DNA of 9,662 nt, taken from positions 1 through 9,662 of the forward strand of contig JAAFGW010000097.1 of assembly GCA_010365175.1 (NCBI GenBank), given 5' to 3'. The position numbers and the translations under genes are program-made. Shown one piece after another: positions 1 to 5,496 of the stretch; within the stretch, counting starts at the first letter, position 1, and every line of letters begins with the position of its first letter. The notes under the pieces are model-generated. The model made no database searches and was not told the DNA's origin. It worked only from the letters and a program-made list of their open reading frames with translations. The DNA comes from Sulfuriferula multivorans (GTDB lineage: Bacteria > Pseudomonadota > Gammaproteobacteria > Burkholderiales > Thiobacillaceae).

Positions 1-255
1 TTGCGGCATGTGGCCCGCGAAACGCAACTTCAGAGTGTCGCCAGCACCTACCGTATTAGGCAGACGCATGGCCACATTTTGTCCGCCGACTTCGACCAGG
101 GAAATCCCATTGGTGAGGCTTTTGACCAGCCCCGTCAGCGTCTGGCCGATTTTAAAATGCTCAAATGCGGCACGCGGCGCAGCCTGGTCGCGTTCGGTGC
201 TGTCCAGAACAGGCTGGACAGCCAGAATTTGGGACAAGGCCTGATTGGGCAACAT
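1..255 (-). CDS. FliK-like flagellar hook-length control protein, N-terminal part (cut by window edge)
   Basis: The first 85 codons of a minus-strand gene whose 3' end lies beyond the left edge. The protein begins MLPNQALSQILAVQPVLDST. After a polar stretch comes a segment 'FKIGQTLTGLVKSLTNGISLVEV' and then 'VAMRLPNTVGAGDTLKLRF' (about residues 35-80). A small domain of the form 'GQ.. ..V...L.nG...V.V.GQ...m.LP....aGD.L.L.F' is typical of the N-terminus of FliK-like proteins in Betaproteobacteria, which switch export from hook to filament substrates. The place right after fliT supports this. The ATG at 255 is 12 nt past the fliT stop and in the same frame as fliT; the stop leaves no earlier start. 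No good Shine-Dalgarno is visible, so translation is probably coupled to fliT. The C-terminal FliK domain, which would settle the identity, is outside the window. Confidence 0.6.
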   Translation of the reverse strand, partial: MLPNQALSQILAVQPVLDSTERDQAAPRAAFEHFKIGQTLTGLVKSLTNGISLVEVGGQNVAMRLPNTVGAGDTLKLRFAGHMPQ

Positions 256-267
256 GGGGCGTTGGTC

Positions 268-597
268 TTAGAGTCGCTGCGACCCGTAAGCCTGAACGCT
301 ACGCTGACCTGTTTGTGACAGGTGTAGTCGGTTCTGCAATTCGTGCAGACGCGGTTCGGTTAACGCGCGGATTTTGGCGTCGTTTTGCAGGATGGTGCGA
401 ATGATTGAAATCTTGGTGCGCTGCTCGTTTTCGTTGAGTGATACTGGCGTGGCCTGCATCAGATTGCCTACATAACTCTTGCAGCGCAGTTCCAGTGCCG
501 CCAGGTCATCCCATTCGCCCTGGCTGGCTGCATTCAGCATGGTGCCTGTCAGTTCAGAGAGCGTTTCATACGTGCTGATGATTTCGTTGCTGGTCAT
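268..597 (-). CDS. fliT: FliT-type flagellar export chaperone
   Basis: A 109-residue, mostly helical, acidic-to-neutral protein in the fliT position directly after fliS. In the family, FliT is a cytosolic chaperone that binds the cap protein FliD and delivers it to the export gate; in enterics it also antagonises FlhDC. What shows it here is the size, the helical pattern, and the C-terminal stretch 'LTEPRLHELQNRLHLSQTGQRSVQAYG', which looks like the end of betaproteobacterial FliT proteins. The open frame extends to 621, but the ATG at 597 (MTSNEIIS) is preceded by GGAG at a 6-nt spacing, and the longer form would overlap fliS. The gap to fliS is 13 nt. FliT is poorly conserved, so the call leans on synteny as well as sequence. 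Confidence 0.78.
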   Translation of the reverse strand: MTSNEIISTYETLSELTGTMLNAASQGEWDDLAALELRCKSYVGNLMQATPVSLNENEQRTKISIIRTILQNDAKIRALTEPRLHELQNRLHLSQTGQRSVQAYGSQRL

Positions 598-603
598 GAC
601 AGT

Positions 604-607
604 CTCC
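604..607 (-). promoter_or_regulatory. Ribosome binding site of fliT
   Basis: GGAG on the minus strand, 6 nt before the ATG at 597. It favours this start over the in-frame upstream ATG at 621, which would lie inside fliS and has no comparable site. Confidence 0.65.
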
Positions 608-610
608 GGT

Positions 611-1042
611 TCAGGCGGCAATAGAGTGGGAAGAATGCGGCGCAGGGTGGCCTGAGGTGCCTATTTGATTCCAGGCTTCGTGCAATTCACGCAGCAGGCC
701 CAGCACCTCTTCGAGCGGCGCGGTTTCATTCTTGATATGGGCCAGCATCAAGCGCTTGTTCATGTACTCGTACAGCGCATCCAGTTGTTGTGCGATGTCG
801 CCGCCCTGTTTGGGGTCGAGCGCGGAGCGCAGCCCTTCCAGAATAATGGTGCTGGCCTTGCTGATGGCAGCGGATTTCTTCTCAATGTTGCCTTCGTTGA
901 TGTGCTTGATAGCCATCCGCACTGCAAACTCGGCCCCTTCATACAGCATGATGATGAGCTTGTGGGGGCTGGCCGCGACTACGCCGGTTTCAAGTCCGAC
1001 ATTGGCATAAGCATGGGCTGCGCTTCGGGTATTGGTGTACAC
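611..1042 (-). CDS. fliS: Flagellin export chaperone FliS
   Basis: A 143-residue cytosolic chaperone that binds the C-terminal helix of flagellin, stops it polymerising in the cytoplasm and guides it to the export apparatus. The family hallmarks are clear: 'AYANVGLETGVVAASPHKLIIMLYEGA' near residues 11-37 (the conserved 'a..asP..Li.mLYeGa' segment), the helix 'AIKHINEGNIEKKSAAISKASTIILEGLRSALD' and 'LYEYMNKRLMLAHIKNE' around residues 90-106. The last 15 residues (GHPAPHSSHSIAA) are a low-complexity tail beyond the usual four-helix core. The start is GTG at 1042, with AGGAG 6 nt upstream (1049-1053). The gap to fliD is 14 nt and to fliT 13 nt. Confidence 0.95.
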   Translation of the reverse strand: MYTNTRSAAHAYANVGLETGVVAASPHKLIIMLYEGAEFAVRMAIKHINEGNIEKKSAAISKASTIILEGLRSALDPKQGGDIAQQLDALYEYMNKRLMLAHIKNETAPLEEVLGLLRELHEAWNQIGTSGHPAPHSSHSIAA

Positions 1043-1056
1043 GTCTATCTCCTGAA

Positions 1057-3054
1057 TTATCTTCTGCTGCTGCCAGGCAGGTTGTCCAACTGCTGGGTCA
1101 GAAAAGCACTGGTGCTGTTCATGCTGCTGAGCATGGTGTCAAGCGCGGTAAACTGCGCGCGGTAGCGTTTTTCGATATTGATCAAACGCGCCTCCATTTC
1201 GGTGCGGCGCTTGCCGATATCCGTGATCGACCGTCCAATGCCTTCGGTGCGCGCGGCAAGGAGACCATCGGTGTCGAGAATGGATGTCGCCCATTTGCTC
1301 AACGACGAGGCATAGCCCTGGGAATAATTCAGCACGCCGCGGTCGCCAGTCGTGCCGCCATTGATGAAGATGCCCAGTCCCTGTGCATCGCCACTGGCTG
1401 CGCTCAATAGCTGACCTGATCCGGTGGCACTTGCGCCGCCTATCGAACCTGCCACATCCACGCCATCGGTTGGCGTGCTGCTATTCAGACCCAAAGACAA
1501 TGCTGCCGATCCACCCGTAATACTGACACTTGAGGTCGCTCCGTATTTCAACGAAGTGAGGGTGAATTTGCCCGCATTTTCTGCAATGGCAACGGCAATA
1601 CTCAAATTGCTTAGTGCGTTTACGCCGTTGATCTTTGCCTGCATTTCGGTGGCCAGAGCCTGTGCGGAACTGTAGGTGCCAGGCGACAAGGTAATCGATG
1701 CATTGATTCCATTGACCACCACATCGAGCACGTCGTTGTTTCCGCTGACGATGTTGAGTGGCGTAGCAACGGTATTTGCGCCAACGGATTTTCCCTGCGT
1801 GGCAATTTGGGTGACATTCACCGCATAATTTCCGGGCTTGCTGCTGCTTGCGCCGTTAAAGCCAACCAGGCTGTCCGTGCTCTTGCCGACCGACGCAAAC
1901 AGGCTCGCGATGTCGTCAAAGTTGTTGTTCATCGCATCGGTGAGCCGGGGCTGATTCACGGCCAGGCTGCCATCTTTCTGAAAGGCGACGCCCACACTCG
2001 ACAGGGTGGTCAGATTGCCTGGCGTGCCGGCCACTGAGCTGCCGATGATGCCGCGCAACTGGGTCTGCAACGAGCGCACCGTGGCATCGCCCTGCAGAAT
2101 CGCACCGCGCTGATTGGCCGCATCGTAGGCCGAAACGTTTTTCAGCGTGGTAGCCAGATCGTTATAGGCCTTCACAAACCCGGAAATGGAATTGCTGATC
2201 GTATTGGTGTCACGTGCCACGGTCAGAGTGGTGGGCGAGGTGGTGACCTTGTTCAGGTTCAACGTTACGCCTTGCACCACATCGGATACCGAATTGGACG
2301 ATTTGCTCACCGCCACACCGTTGATCTTGAAGTTGGCGTTTTGTGCCGATACCGATTCGGACAGGGTCTGTGTGCCTGCCGGATCATGCCCCAGCAGACT
2401 GTCGATTGCGGCATCGCCGCTGACCGATATCTTGATGCTGTTGCTGATCCCTTGATTGTCTGACGAAAGTGCAAGGCGGTAAGGCGTGCCGCTACCGTCA
2501 TTGATGATGGTTGCCGTCACTCCGATCTTTGCTGCGTTAATAGCATCGCGTATGCCTTGCAGCGAGTTGTTGCTGCTATCGAGGGTGATGCTCCTGGTGC
2601 CGTTGCCGTTCGATGCAAACGAGGCGCCGCTATAGGCACCATTGGTGAGCGTGCCGCCGCTGATGGTGCCAAAATCGAAGGTGACCGTGGTGGCGGCGCC
2701 GCTACCAATGGCCGCGGTGCTGCTGATCTGTCCGTTAGCAACCAGCTTCTGCGCTTGGGCAAGGCTGGTCACTTCCATGGAATAAGTGCCCGCCACCGCA
2801 ATGCTGGTGGCTGAGGCAGAAAAAACAGAGGTGTCCGAAGCCGTGGCCGTCAGCGTCTGAAACTTGCTGGCGCTGTTCAGACCCTGCAGTGCAGTCTGAA
2901 AGCCCGACACCGCGCCTTTGACACTGCCATAGGCTGAAAGCTTGGCCTGGTAGCCCGCCTCCTTGGACGAAAGCTTGGTGATCGGCTGCTGCTCGACCGT
3001 CATTAACTGCCTGACAATGCTATTGACGTCCAGACTCGATGTTGAGTTCAGCAT
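1057..3054 (-). CDS. fliD: Flagellar filament cap protein FliD (HAP2), enlarged form
   Basis: FliD forms the oligomeric cap at the filament tip that folds incoming flagellin. The N-terminus 'SSLDVNSIVRQLMTVEQQPITKL' opens the FliD_N domain (about residues 2-108). A flagellin-IN type motif follows at about 163-203 (SLQGIRDAINAAKIGVTATI...RLALSS). FliD_C begins near 233 and ends in the helical 'RYRAQFTALDTMLSSMNSTSAFLTQQLDNL' (630-659), the expected polymerisation tail. At 665 residues it is about 200 longer than E. coli FliD (468). Much of the excess is a segment at about residues 395-555 between 'FDDIASLFASVGKSTDSL' and 'GDAQGLGIFINGG', with its own beta-rich motif 'NGINASITLSPGTYSSAQALATEMQAKIN'. 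The ATG at 3054 has GAGGAG at a 7-nt spacing, and that site overlaps the flaG stop, which implies translational coupling. Confidence 0.96.
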   Translation of the reverse strand: MLNSTSSLDVNSIVRQLMTVEQQPITKLSSKEAGYQAKLSAYGSVKGAVSGFQTALQGLNSASKFQTLTATASDTSVFSASATSIAVAGTYSMEVTSLAQAQKLVANGQISSTAAIGSGAATTVTFDFGTISGGTLTNGAYSGASFASNGNGTRSITLDSSNNSLQGIRDAINAAKIGVTATIINDGSGTPYRLALSSDNQGISNSIKISVSGDAAIDSLLGHDPAGTQTLSESVSAQNANFKINGVAVSKSSNSVSDVVQGVTLNLNKVTTSPTTLTVARDTNTISNSISGFVKAYNDLATTLKNVSAYDAANQRGAILQGDATVRSLQTQLRGIIGSSVAGTPGNLTTLSSVGVAFQKDGSLAVNQPRLTDAMNNNFDDIASLFASVGKSTDSLVGFNGASSSKPGNYAVNVTQIATQGKSVGANTVATPLNIVSGNNDVLDVVVNGINASITLSPGTYSSAQALATEMQAKINGVNALSNLSIAVAIAENAGKFTLTSLKYGATSSVSITGGSAALSLGLNSSTPTDGVDVAGSIGGASATGSGQLLSAASGDAQGLGIFINGGTTGDRGVLNYSQGYASSLSKWATSILDTDGLLAARTEGIGRSITDIGKRRTEMEARLINIEKRYRAQFTALDTMLSSMNSTSAFLTQQLDNLPGSSRR

Positions 3055-3061
3055 GATTGCT

Positions 3062-3067
3062 CTCCTC
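3062..3067 (-). promoter_or_regulatory. fliD ribosome binding site overlapping the flaG stop codon
   Basis: GAGGAG on the minus strand, 7 nt before the fliD ATG. It shares bases with the TGA of flaG (3066-3068), so ribosomes finishing flaG uncover or directly reuse the site. Confidence 0.7.
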
Positions 3068-3431
3068 AGGCCTCGCGATTGATCAACAGACCCTGCATAC
3101 GATCAATGGATTTAGATATGGCCAGCATTTCCTCGCTGGGAAACTGGCGCAGCACTTCTTCTGTCTGGGTGTCGACCATCTTGACGATGGTGCGTCCGCT
3201 ATCCTGGTCGAGCGAAAACTGGATGCTGCTTGGCCGATTGCTGGTAGAAATGGATTGCACGTACGCATTGGCCGATTGAACGGCGGTAGCGACGGCCTCC
3301 TGAGTAACGGGTTGCGCGGGTGCGAAAACGGGGTTATCGAGCGTTGCGCGCTGCGCGGGTGTAACGGGTGCGGAAGGGGGAGCCTGCCGGATTGCGGCAA
3401 GCTCAACTGAATCGACTTTTCCAATAGACAT
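3066..3431 (-). CDS. flaG: FlaG family protein
   Basis: A 121-residue protein. The first half is a polar, Ala/Pro-rich linker (residues 10-55). The second half is the FlaG domain: 'IQFSLDQDSGRTIVKMVDTQTEEVLRQFPSEEMLAISKSIDRMQGLL' (about 70-116), which contains the hallmark 'F..d...g..iVkv.D..T.eVIRqiP.Ee.L.'. FlaG is linked to flagellar filament length in Pseudomonas and Campylobacter; its molecular role is not well settled. The frame also has an ATG at 3437, but the AGGAG at 3438-3442 touches that codon and sits 6 nt from the ATG at 3431, so 3431 is the real start. It lies between fliC and fliD, 11 nt before fliD. Confidence 0.92.
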   Translation of the reverse strand: MSIGKVDSVELAAIRQAPPSAPVTPAQRATLDNPVFAPAQPVTQEAVATAVQSANAYVQSISTSNRPSSIQFSLDQDSGRTIVKMVDTQTEEVLRQFPSEEMLAISKSIDRMQGLLINREA

Positions 3432-3437
3432 GATCAT

Positions 3438-3442
3438 CTCCT
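3438..3442 (-). promoter_or_regulatory. flaG ribosome binding site that decides the start
   Basis: AGGAG immediately followed by ATG ATC ATG. The first ATG (3437) has zero spacing and the second (3431) has 6 nt, so initiation must be at 3431. Confidence 0.8.
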
Positions 3443-3458
3443 AAATTTGAGCGGCAAA

Positions 3459-3488
3459 GGCGGAGCAAGGTAAAACCCTTGCTCCGCC
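3459..3488 (-). terminator. Strong 12-bp stem-loop between fliC and flaG (partial terminator or mRNA processing/stability hairpin)
   Basis: A perfect 12-bp inverted repeat (GGCGGAGCAAGG / CCTTGCTCCGCC) with a 6-nt loop, 33 nt past the fliC stop. In the fliC transcript it is followed by TTTGCCGCTC, which is only a short broken U run. It therefore looks like a leaky terminator or a 3'-end protecting hairpin. Either would give far more fliC mRNA than flaG-fliD mRNA, matching the thousands of flagellin copies needed per cap. This role is inferred; the hairpin itself is seen directly. Confidence 0.75.
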
Positions 3489-3497
3489 GCATTGCCT

Positions 3498-3511
3498 GGC
3501 GCCGGAGCGCC
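3498..3511 (-). other. Small GC hairpin with a UNCG-type tetraloop after fliC
   Basis: On the minus strand GGCGC-TCCG-GCGCC: a 5-bp all-GC stem closed by C(UCCG)G, which belongs to the very stable cUNCGg tetraloop class. It lies 9 nt after the fliC stop and just before the larger hairpin at 3459-3488, so the fliC 3' end carries two stem-loops in a row. Confidence 0.55.
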
Positions 3512-3520
3512 TTTTCCTGC

Positions 3521-5329
3521 TTAACGCAACAGCGAGAGCACGTTGTTCGGCAACTGGTTGGCCTGCGCCAGCATCGCCGTACCTGCCTGCTGCAGAATCT
3601 GGCCGCGGGTCAGCGAAGCCGTCTCGGCTGCGAAGTCCGTATCCTGAATCCGGCTGCGGGCAGCAGTCAGGTTCTCCACAGTGGAACCCAGGTTGGCAAC
3701 CACCGAGGTGAAGCGGTTCTGGATCGCGCCCAGATTTCCACGGCTGGAGTTGATCGAGGTCAGTGCCGCATCGATAATCGACAGTGCAGCGTTTGCGCCT
3801 GCAACAGTCGAGATGTCTGCCGTCGAGAGGGCTGCACCGTTGTTGACGGTGGCAGTGGTGGCCTGCGAGGTGGCTGCAGAAATGTTAGCGCCTGCAAAAG
3901 TAGCGTTGGCACCCGTGATGGTGATGCCATCCACTCCAGATCCGCTCAGTGTGACGGTGCCACGAGATACCTGGGTGCCAGTTAGCCCCGCAAGGCCACC
4001 GACTGCGTTGCCGCCCAATGTTTCGGTGAGACTGAGGTTGCTGCCATCGGCCTTGCTGAAAATGAGATTCCCGCCTGCGGCCGTTCCGGTGTAGCTAATT
4101 CCCGCTGCCGTCAGGGCTGCGGCGTTGGTTGAAATCTGGGAATCGACGTAGGCGCCTGTGATGTTAGGATTATAGGTAGGGTTGTTGGTCTGCGAGCCAC
4201 CGTTCACCGTGGTGGTGAAACCGCCTGCCCCAGTGCCCGTGAAGGCCTCGGCGACTGCTAGCGTAGTGCCATCAGCTTTGGTGAACGTGAGGTTACCGGC
4301 GGTGGCCGAGCCGGTGTAGCTGACCCCGGCCGCCGTCAGGTTTGCTGCGTTGGTAGCCAACTGGGTGTCAAACTGGCCAGCAGTTACGCCGCCCGAGAGA
4401 TCGGTTTGCGTGAAGACCGTAACCCCACCGGCTGTCAAACTATAGGTTTCAGTGCCACCGCCGGTCACACTCGTAAAGCCGCCCAATGAGCCAGAGGTGG
4501 TCGAAGAAGTGATGGCCTGGTTATTGACAATGTTTACGCCACCAGCGGACAAGGAGTAGGTGGCAGTGCCACCAGCTGTTCCGGTGAGGCCCGAAAAAAT
4601 GCCGAGTGAACCGGAACTGGATGCCGACGCCGTGGCGGTGACGTTGGTCAGGCCGGTCTGGGCGTTGACGGCGTTGGTGATGGCACGTGCGTCCTGAGCC
4701 ACGGCACCGATGTCGCGGCCGTTGATGATCAGGTCACCTGCATTCAGCGCTGCTGTCGGCGCACCCCCACCGGCGAGCGTTGTGGCCGAGTAGGTGGTGG
4801 TGGGGGTTGCGCCCAGCGCGGTGGTGCGGGCACTGGCGATCGAATCAATGTTGATGCGGTCGTTTGCGGTGGCGCCTGCGCCGACCTGGAACTGTTGGGC
4901 GGTAAACGTGCCGTCGAGCAGCTTCACGCTGTTGAATGAGGTGTTTTGTGAGACACGGTCGATTTCACTGACCAGTTGGCTGACCTCGGCCTGCAGGGCG
5001 GCGCGGTCGGAGGTGCTGTTGGTCGCGTTGGCGGACTGGATCGACAGTTCGCGGATACGCTGCAGGTTGTTGGATATTTCGTTCAGCCCGCCTTCTGCGG
5101 TTTGTGCCATCGAGATGCCGTCGTTGGCGTTGCGTGCAGCTTGCTGGCTGCCGCGAATCTGCGAAGTCATGCGGTCGGAAATCGCCATGCCGGCGGCGTC
5201 GTCCTTGGCGCTGTTGATGCGCAGGCCGGAAGACAAACGCTGCAATGAGGTTTGCAGTGCGCTCTGCGAGGAATTCAGGTTGCGCTGTGCGTTGAGTGCT
5301 GCGATGTTGGTGTTGATTACTGCTGCCAT
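3521..5329 (-). CDS. fliC: Flagellin, filament subunit, with a large variable domain
   Basis: The filament subunit, exported through the flagellar type III apparatus and polymerised under the FliD cap. The conserved D0/D1 N-terminus is at residues 1-165 (MAAVINTNIAALNAQRNLN, 'LQRLSSGLRINSAKDDAAGMAI'). The conserved C-terminus is at about 500-602, ending 'GTAMLAQANQLPNNVLSLLR'. The segment 'LQRIRELSIQSANATNSTSDR' (89-109) keeps the residues that TLR5 recognises in beta/gamma-proteobacterial flagellins. At 602 residues it is mid-to-large, and the central Gly/Ala/Thr/Ser-rich region (about 170-495) contains duplicated modules, annotated separately. Around 197-232, 'AGDLIINGRDIGAVAQDARAITNAVNAQTGLTNVTATA' resembles a flagellin-IN hook motif. 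The ATG at 5329 has AAGGAG 7 nt upstream (5337-5342). It is the first gene of the late operon, behind a candidate sigma-28 promoter. Only one flagellin gene is in the window. Confidence 0.98.
   Translation of the reverse strand: MAAVINTNIAALNAQRNLNSSQSALQTSLQRLSSGLRINSAKDDAAGMAISDRMTSQIRGSQQAARNANDGISMAQTAEGGLNEISNNLQRIRELSIQSANATNSTSDRAALQAEVSQLVSEIDRVSQNTSFNSVKLLDGTFTAQQFQVGAGATANDRINIDSIASARTTALGATPTTTYSATTLAGGGAPTAALNAGDLIINGRDIGAVAQDARAITNAVNAQTGLTNVTATASASSSGSLGIFSGLTGTAGGTATYSLSAGGVNIVNNQAITSSTTSGSLGGFTSVTGGGTETYSLTAGGVTVFTQTDLSGGVTAGQFDTQLATNAANLTAAGVSYTGSATAGNLTFTKADGTTLAVAEAFTGTGAGGFTTTVNGGSQTNNPTYNPNITGAYVDSQISTNAAALTAAGISYTGTAAGGNLIFSKADGSNLSLTETLGGNAVGGLAGLTGTQVSRGTVTLSGSGVDGITITGANATFAGANISAATSQATTATVNNGAALSTADISTVAGANAALSIIDAALTSINSSRGNLGAIQNRFTSVVANLGSTVENLTAARSRIQDTDFAAETASLTRGQILQQAGTAMLAQANQLPNNVLSLLR
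3992..4147 (-). repeat. Flagellin module B, copy 2 (residues 395-446)
   Basis: A 52-residue segment beginning VDSQISTNAAALTAAGISYT, with the core 'GNLIFSKADGSNL'. It follows copy 1 with a 75-residue period; an Asn/Thr/Pro-rich linker (TNNPTYNPNITGAY) lies between the copies. Confidence 0.85.
4217..4372 (-). repeat. Flagellin module B, copy 1 (residues 320-371)
   Basis: A 52-residue segment beginning FDTQLATNAANLTAAGVSYT, with the core 'GNLTFTKADGTTL'. An ungapped hand alignment with copy 2 gives 29 identical residues of 52. The DNA copies are clearly related but diverged, so the duplication is not recent. Confidence 0.85.
4397..4495 (-). repeat. Flagellin module A, copy 2 (residues about 279-311)
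   Basis: The segment begins SGSLGGFTSVTGGGTE and continues TYSLTAGGVTVFTQTDL. It starts 40 residues after copy 1, forming a near-tandem pair. A weaker third relative may lie at about residues 444-471 (GGLAGLTGTQVSRGTVTLSG and following), after module B copy 2. Confidence 0.7.
4511..4615 (-). repeat. Flagellin module A, copy 1 (residues about 239-273)
   Basis: The protein segment begins SGSLGIFSGLTGTAGG and continues ATYSLSAGGVNIVNNQAI. It aligns with copy 2 at residues 279-311, sharing SGSLG, the T.TYSL core and AGGV. Copy 1 is two residues longer. Confidence 0.7.
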
Positions 5330-5370
5330 GATGTTTCTCCTTAAGTGGGTCGATGGTTCCGGCTTGTTTG

Positions 5371-5418
5371 CCCCAAAGAGGGGGGTGGTGCCGTCAACTT
5401 TGGTTTGCCCGTTTGGGC
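5371..5418 (-). other. fliC untranslated leader with two small hairpins
   Basis: If the promoter at 5442-5468 is right, the fliC mRNA has a leader of roughly 105 nt. Within it are two short GC stems: GCCC-AAAC-GGGC (5407-5418) and CCCC-TCTTT-GGGG (5371-5383). The stems are only 4 bp each, so their importance is uncertain. Confidence 0.3.
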
Positions 5419-5441
5419 TGCATGAACCGCCGTTGTGTGAA

Positions 5442-5468
5442 GAATCGTCGAGTGTTGGAGAAAGTTAA
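5442..5468 (-). promoter_or_regulatory. Candidate sigma-28 (FliA) promoter of fliC
   Basis: On the minus strand TTAACTTT, an 11-nt spacer, then GACGATTC. Against the enteric sigma-28 pattern TAAAGTTT-N11-GCCGATAA this gives 6 of 8 and 5 of 8 matches, with exact spacing and the conserved CGAT core in register. It sits about 112 nt before the fliC ATG and outside the upstream cyclase gene, where a class 3 flagellar promoter is expected. The match is imperfect and was found by eye. Confidence 0.5.
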
Positions 5469-5496
5469 GGCTGATTGCAAAAAAACTGCATCATTT

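Noticed and set aside
3479..3985. A 168-codon plus-strand open frame opposite the end of fliC, plus similar shadows opposite fliS (665-1165) and the cyclase (5827-6378, 6350-6835)
   Set aside because: All lie opposite well-identified genes, lack good ribosome sites and have low-complexity or Arg/Cys-rich translations.
5350..5405. An alternative sigma-28 promoter nearer fliC (a CAAAGTTG-like box and a separate GCCGGAAC box)
   Set aside because: Each box resembles one half of the consensus, but they are not at the required 11-nt spacing and neither has a suitable partner.
4794..5468. A 224-codon plus-strand open frame opposite the start of fliC
   Set aside because: It is antisense to the highly conserved flagellin N-terminus; the translation (Ser/Ala/Arg/Leu-rich) resembles no protein family and follows from codon bias of fliC.
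5471..5492. TGCAG-T7-GCA structure after the cyclase as a terminator
   Set aside because: The stem is at most 3-4 bp with the T run in the loop rather than after the stem, so it does not fit an intrinsic terminator.
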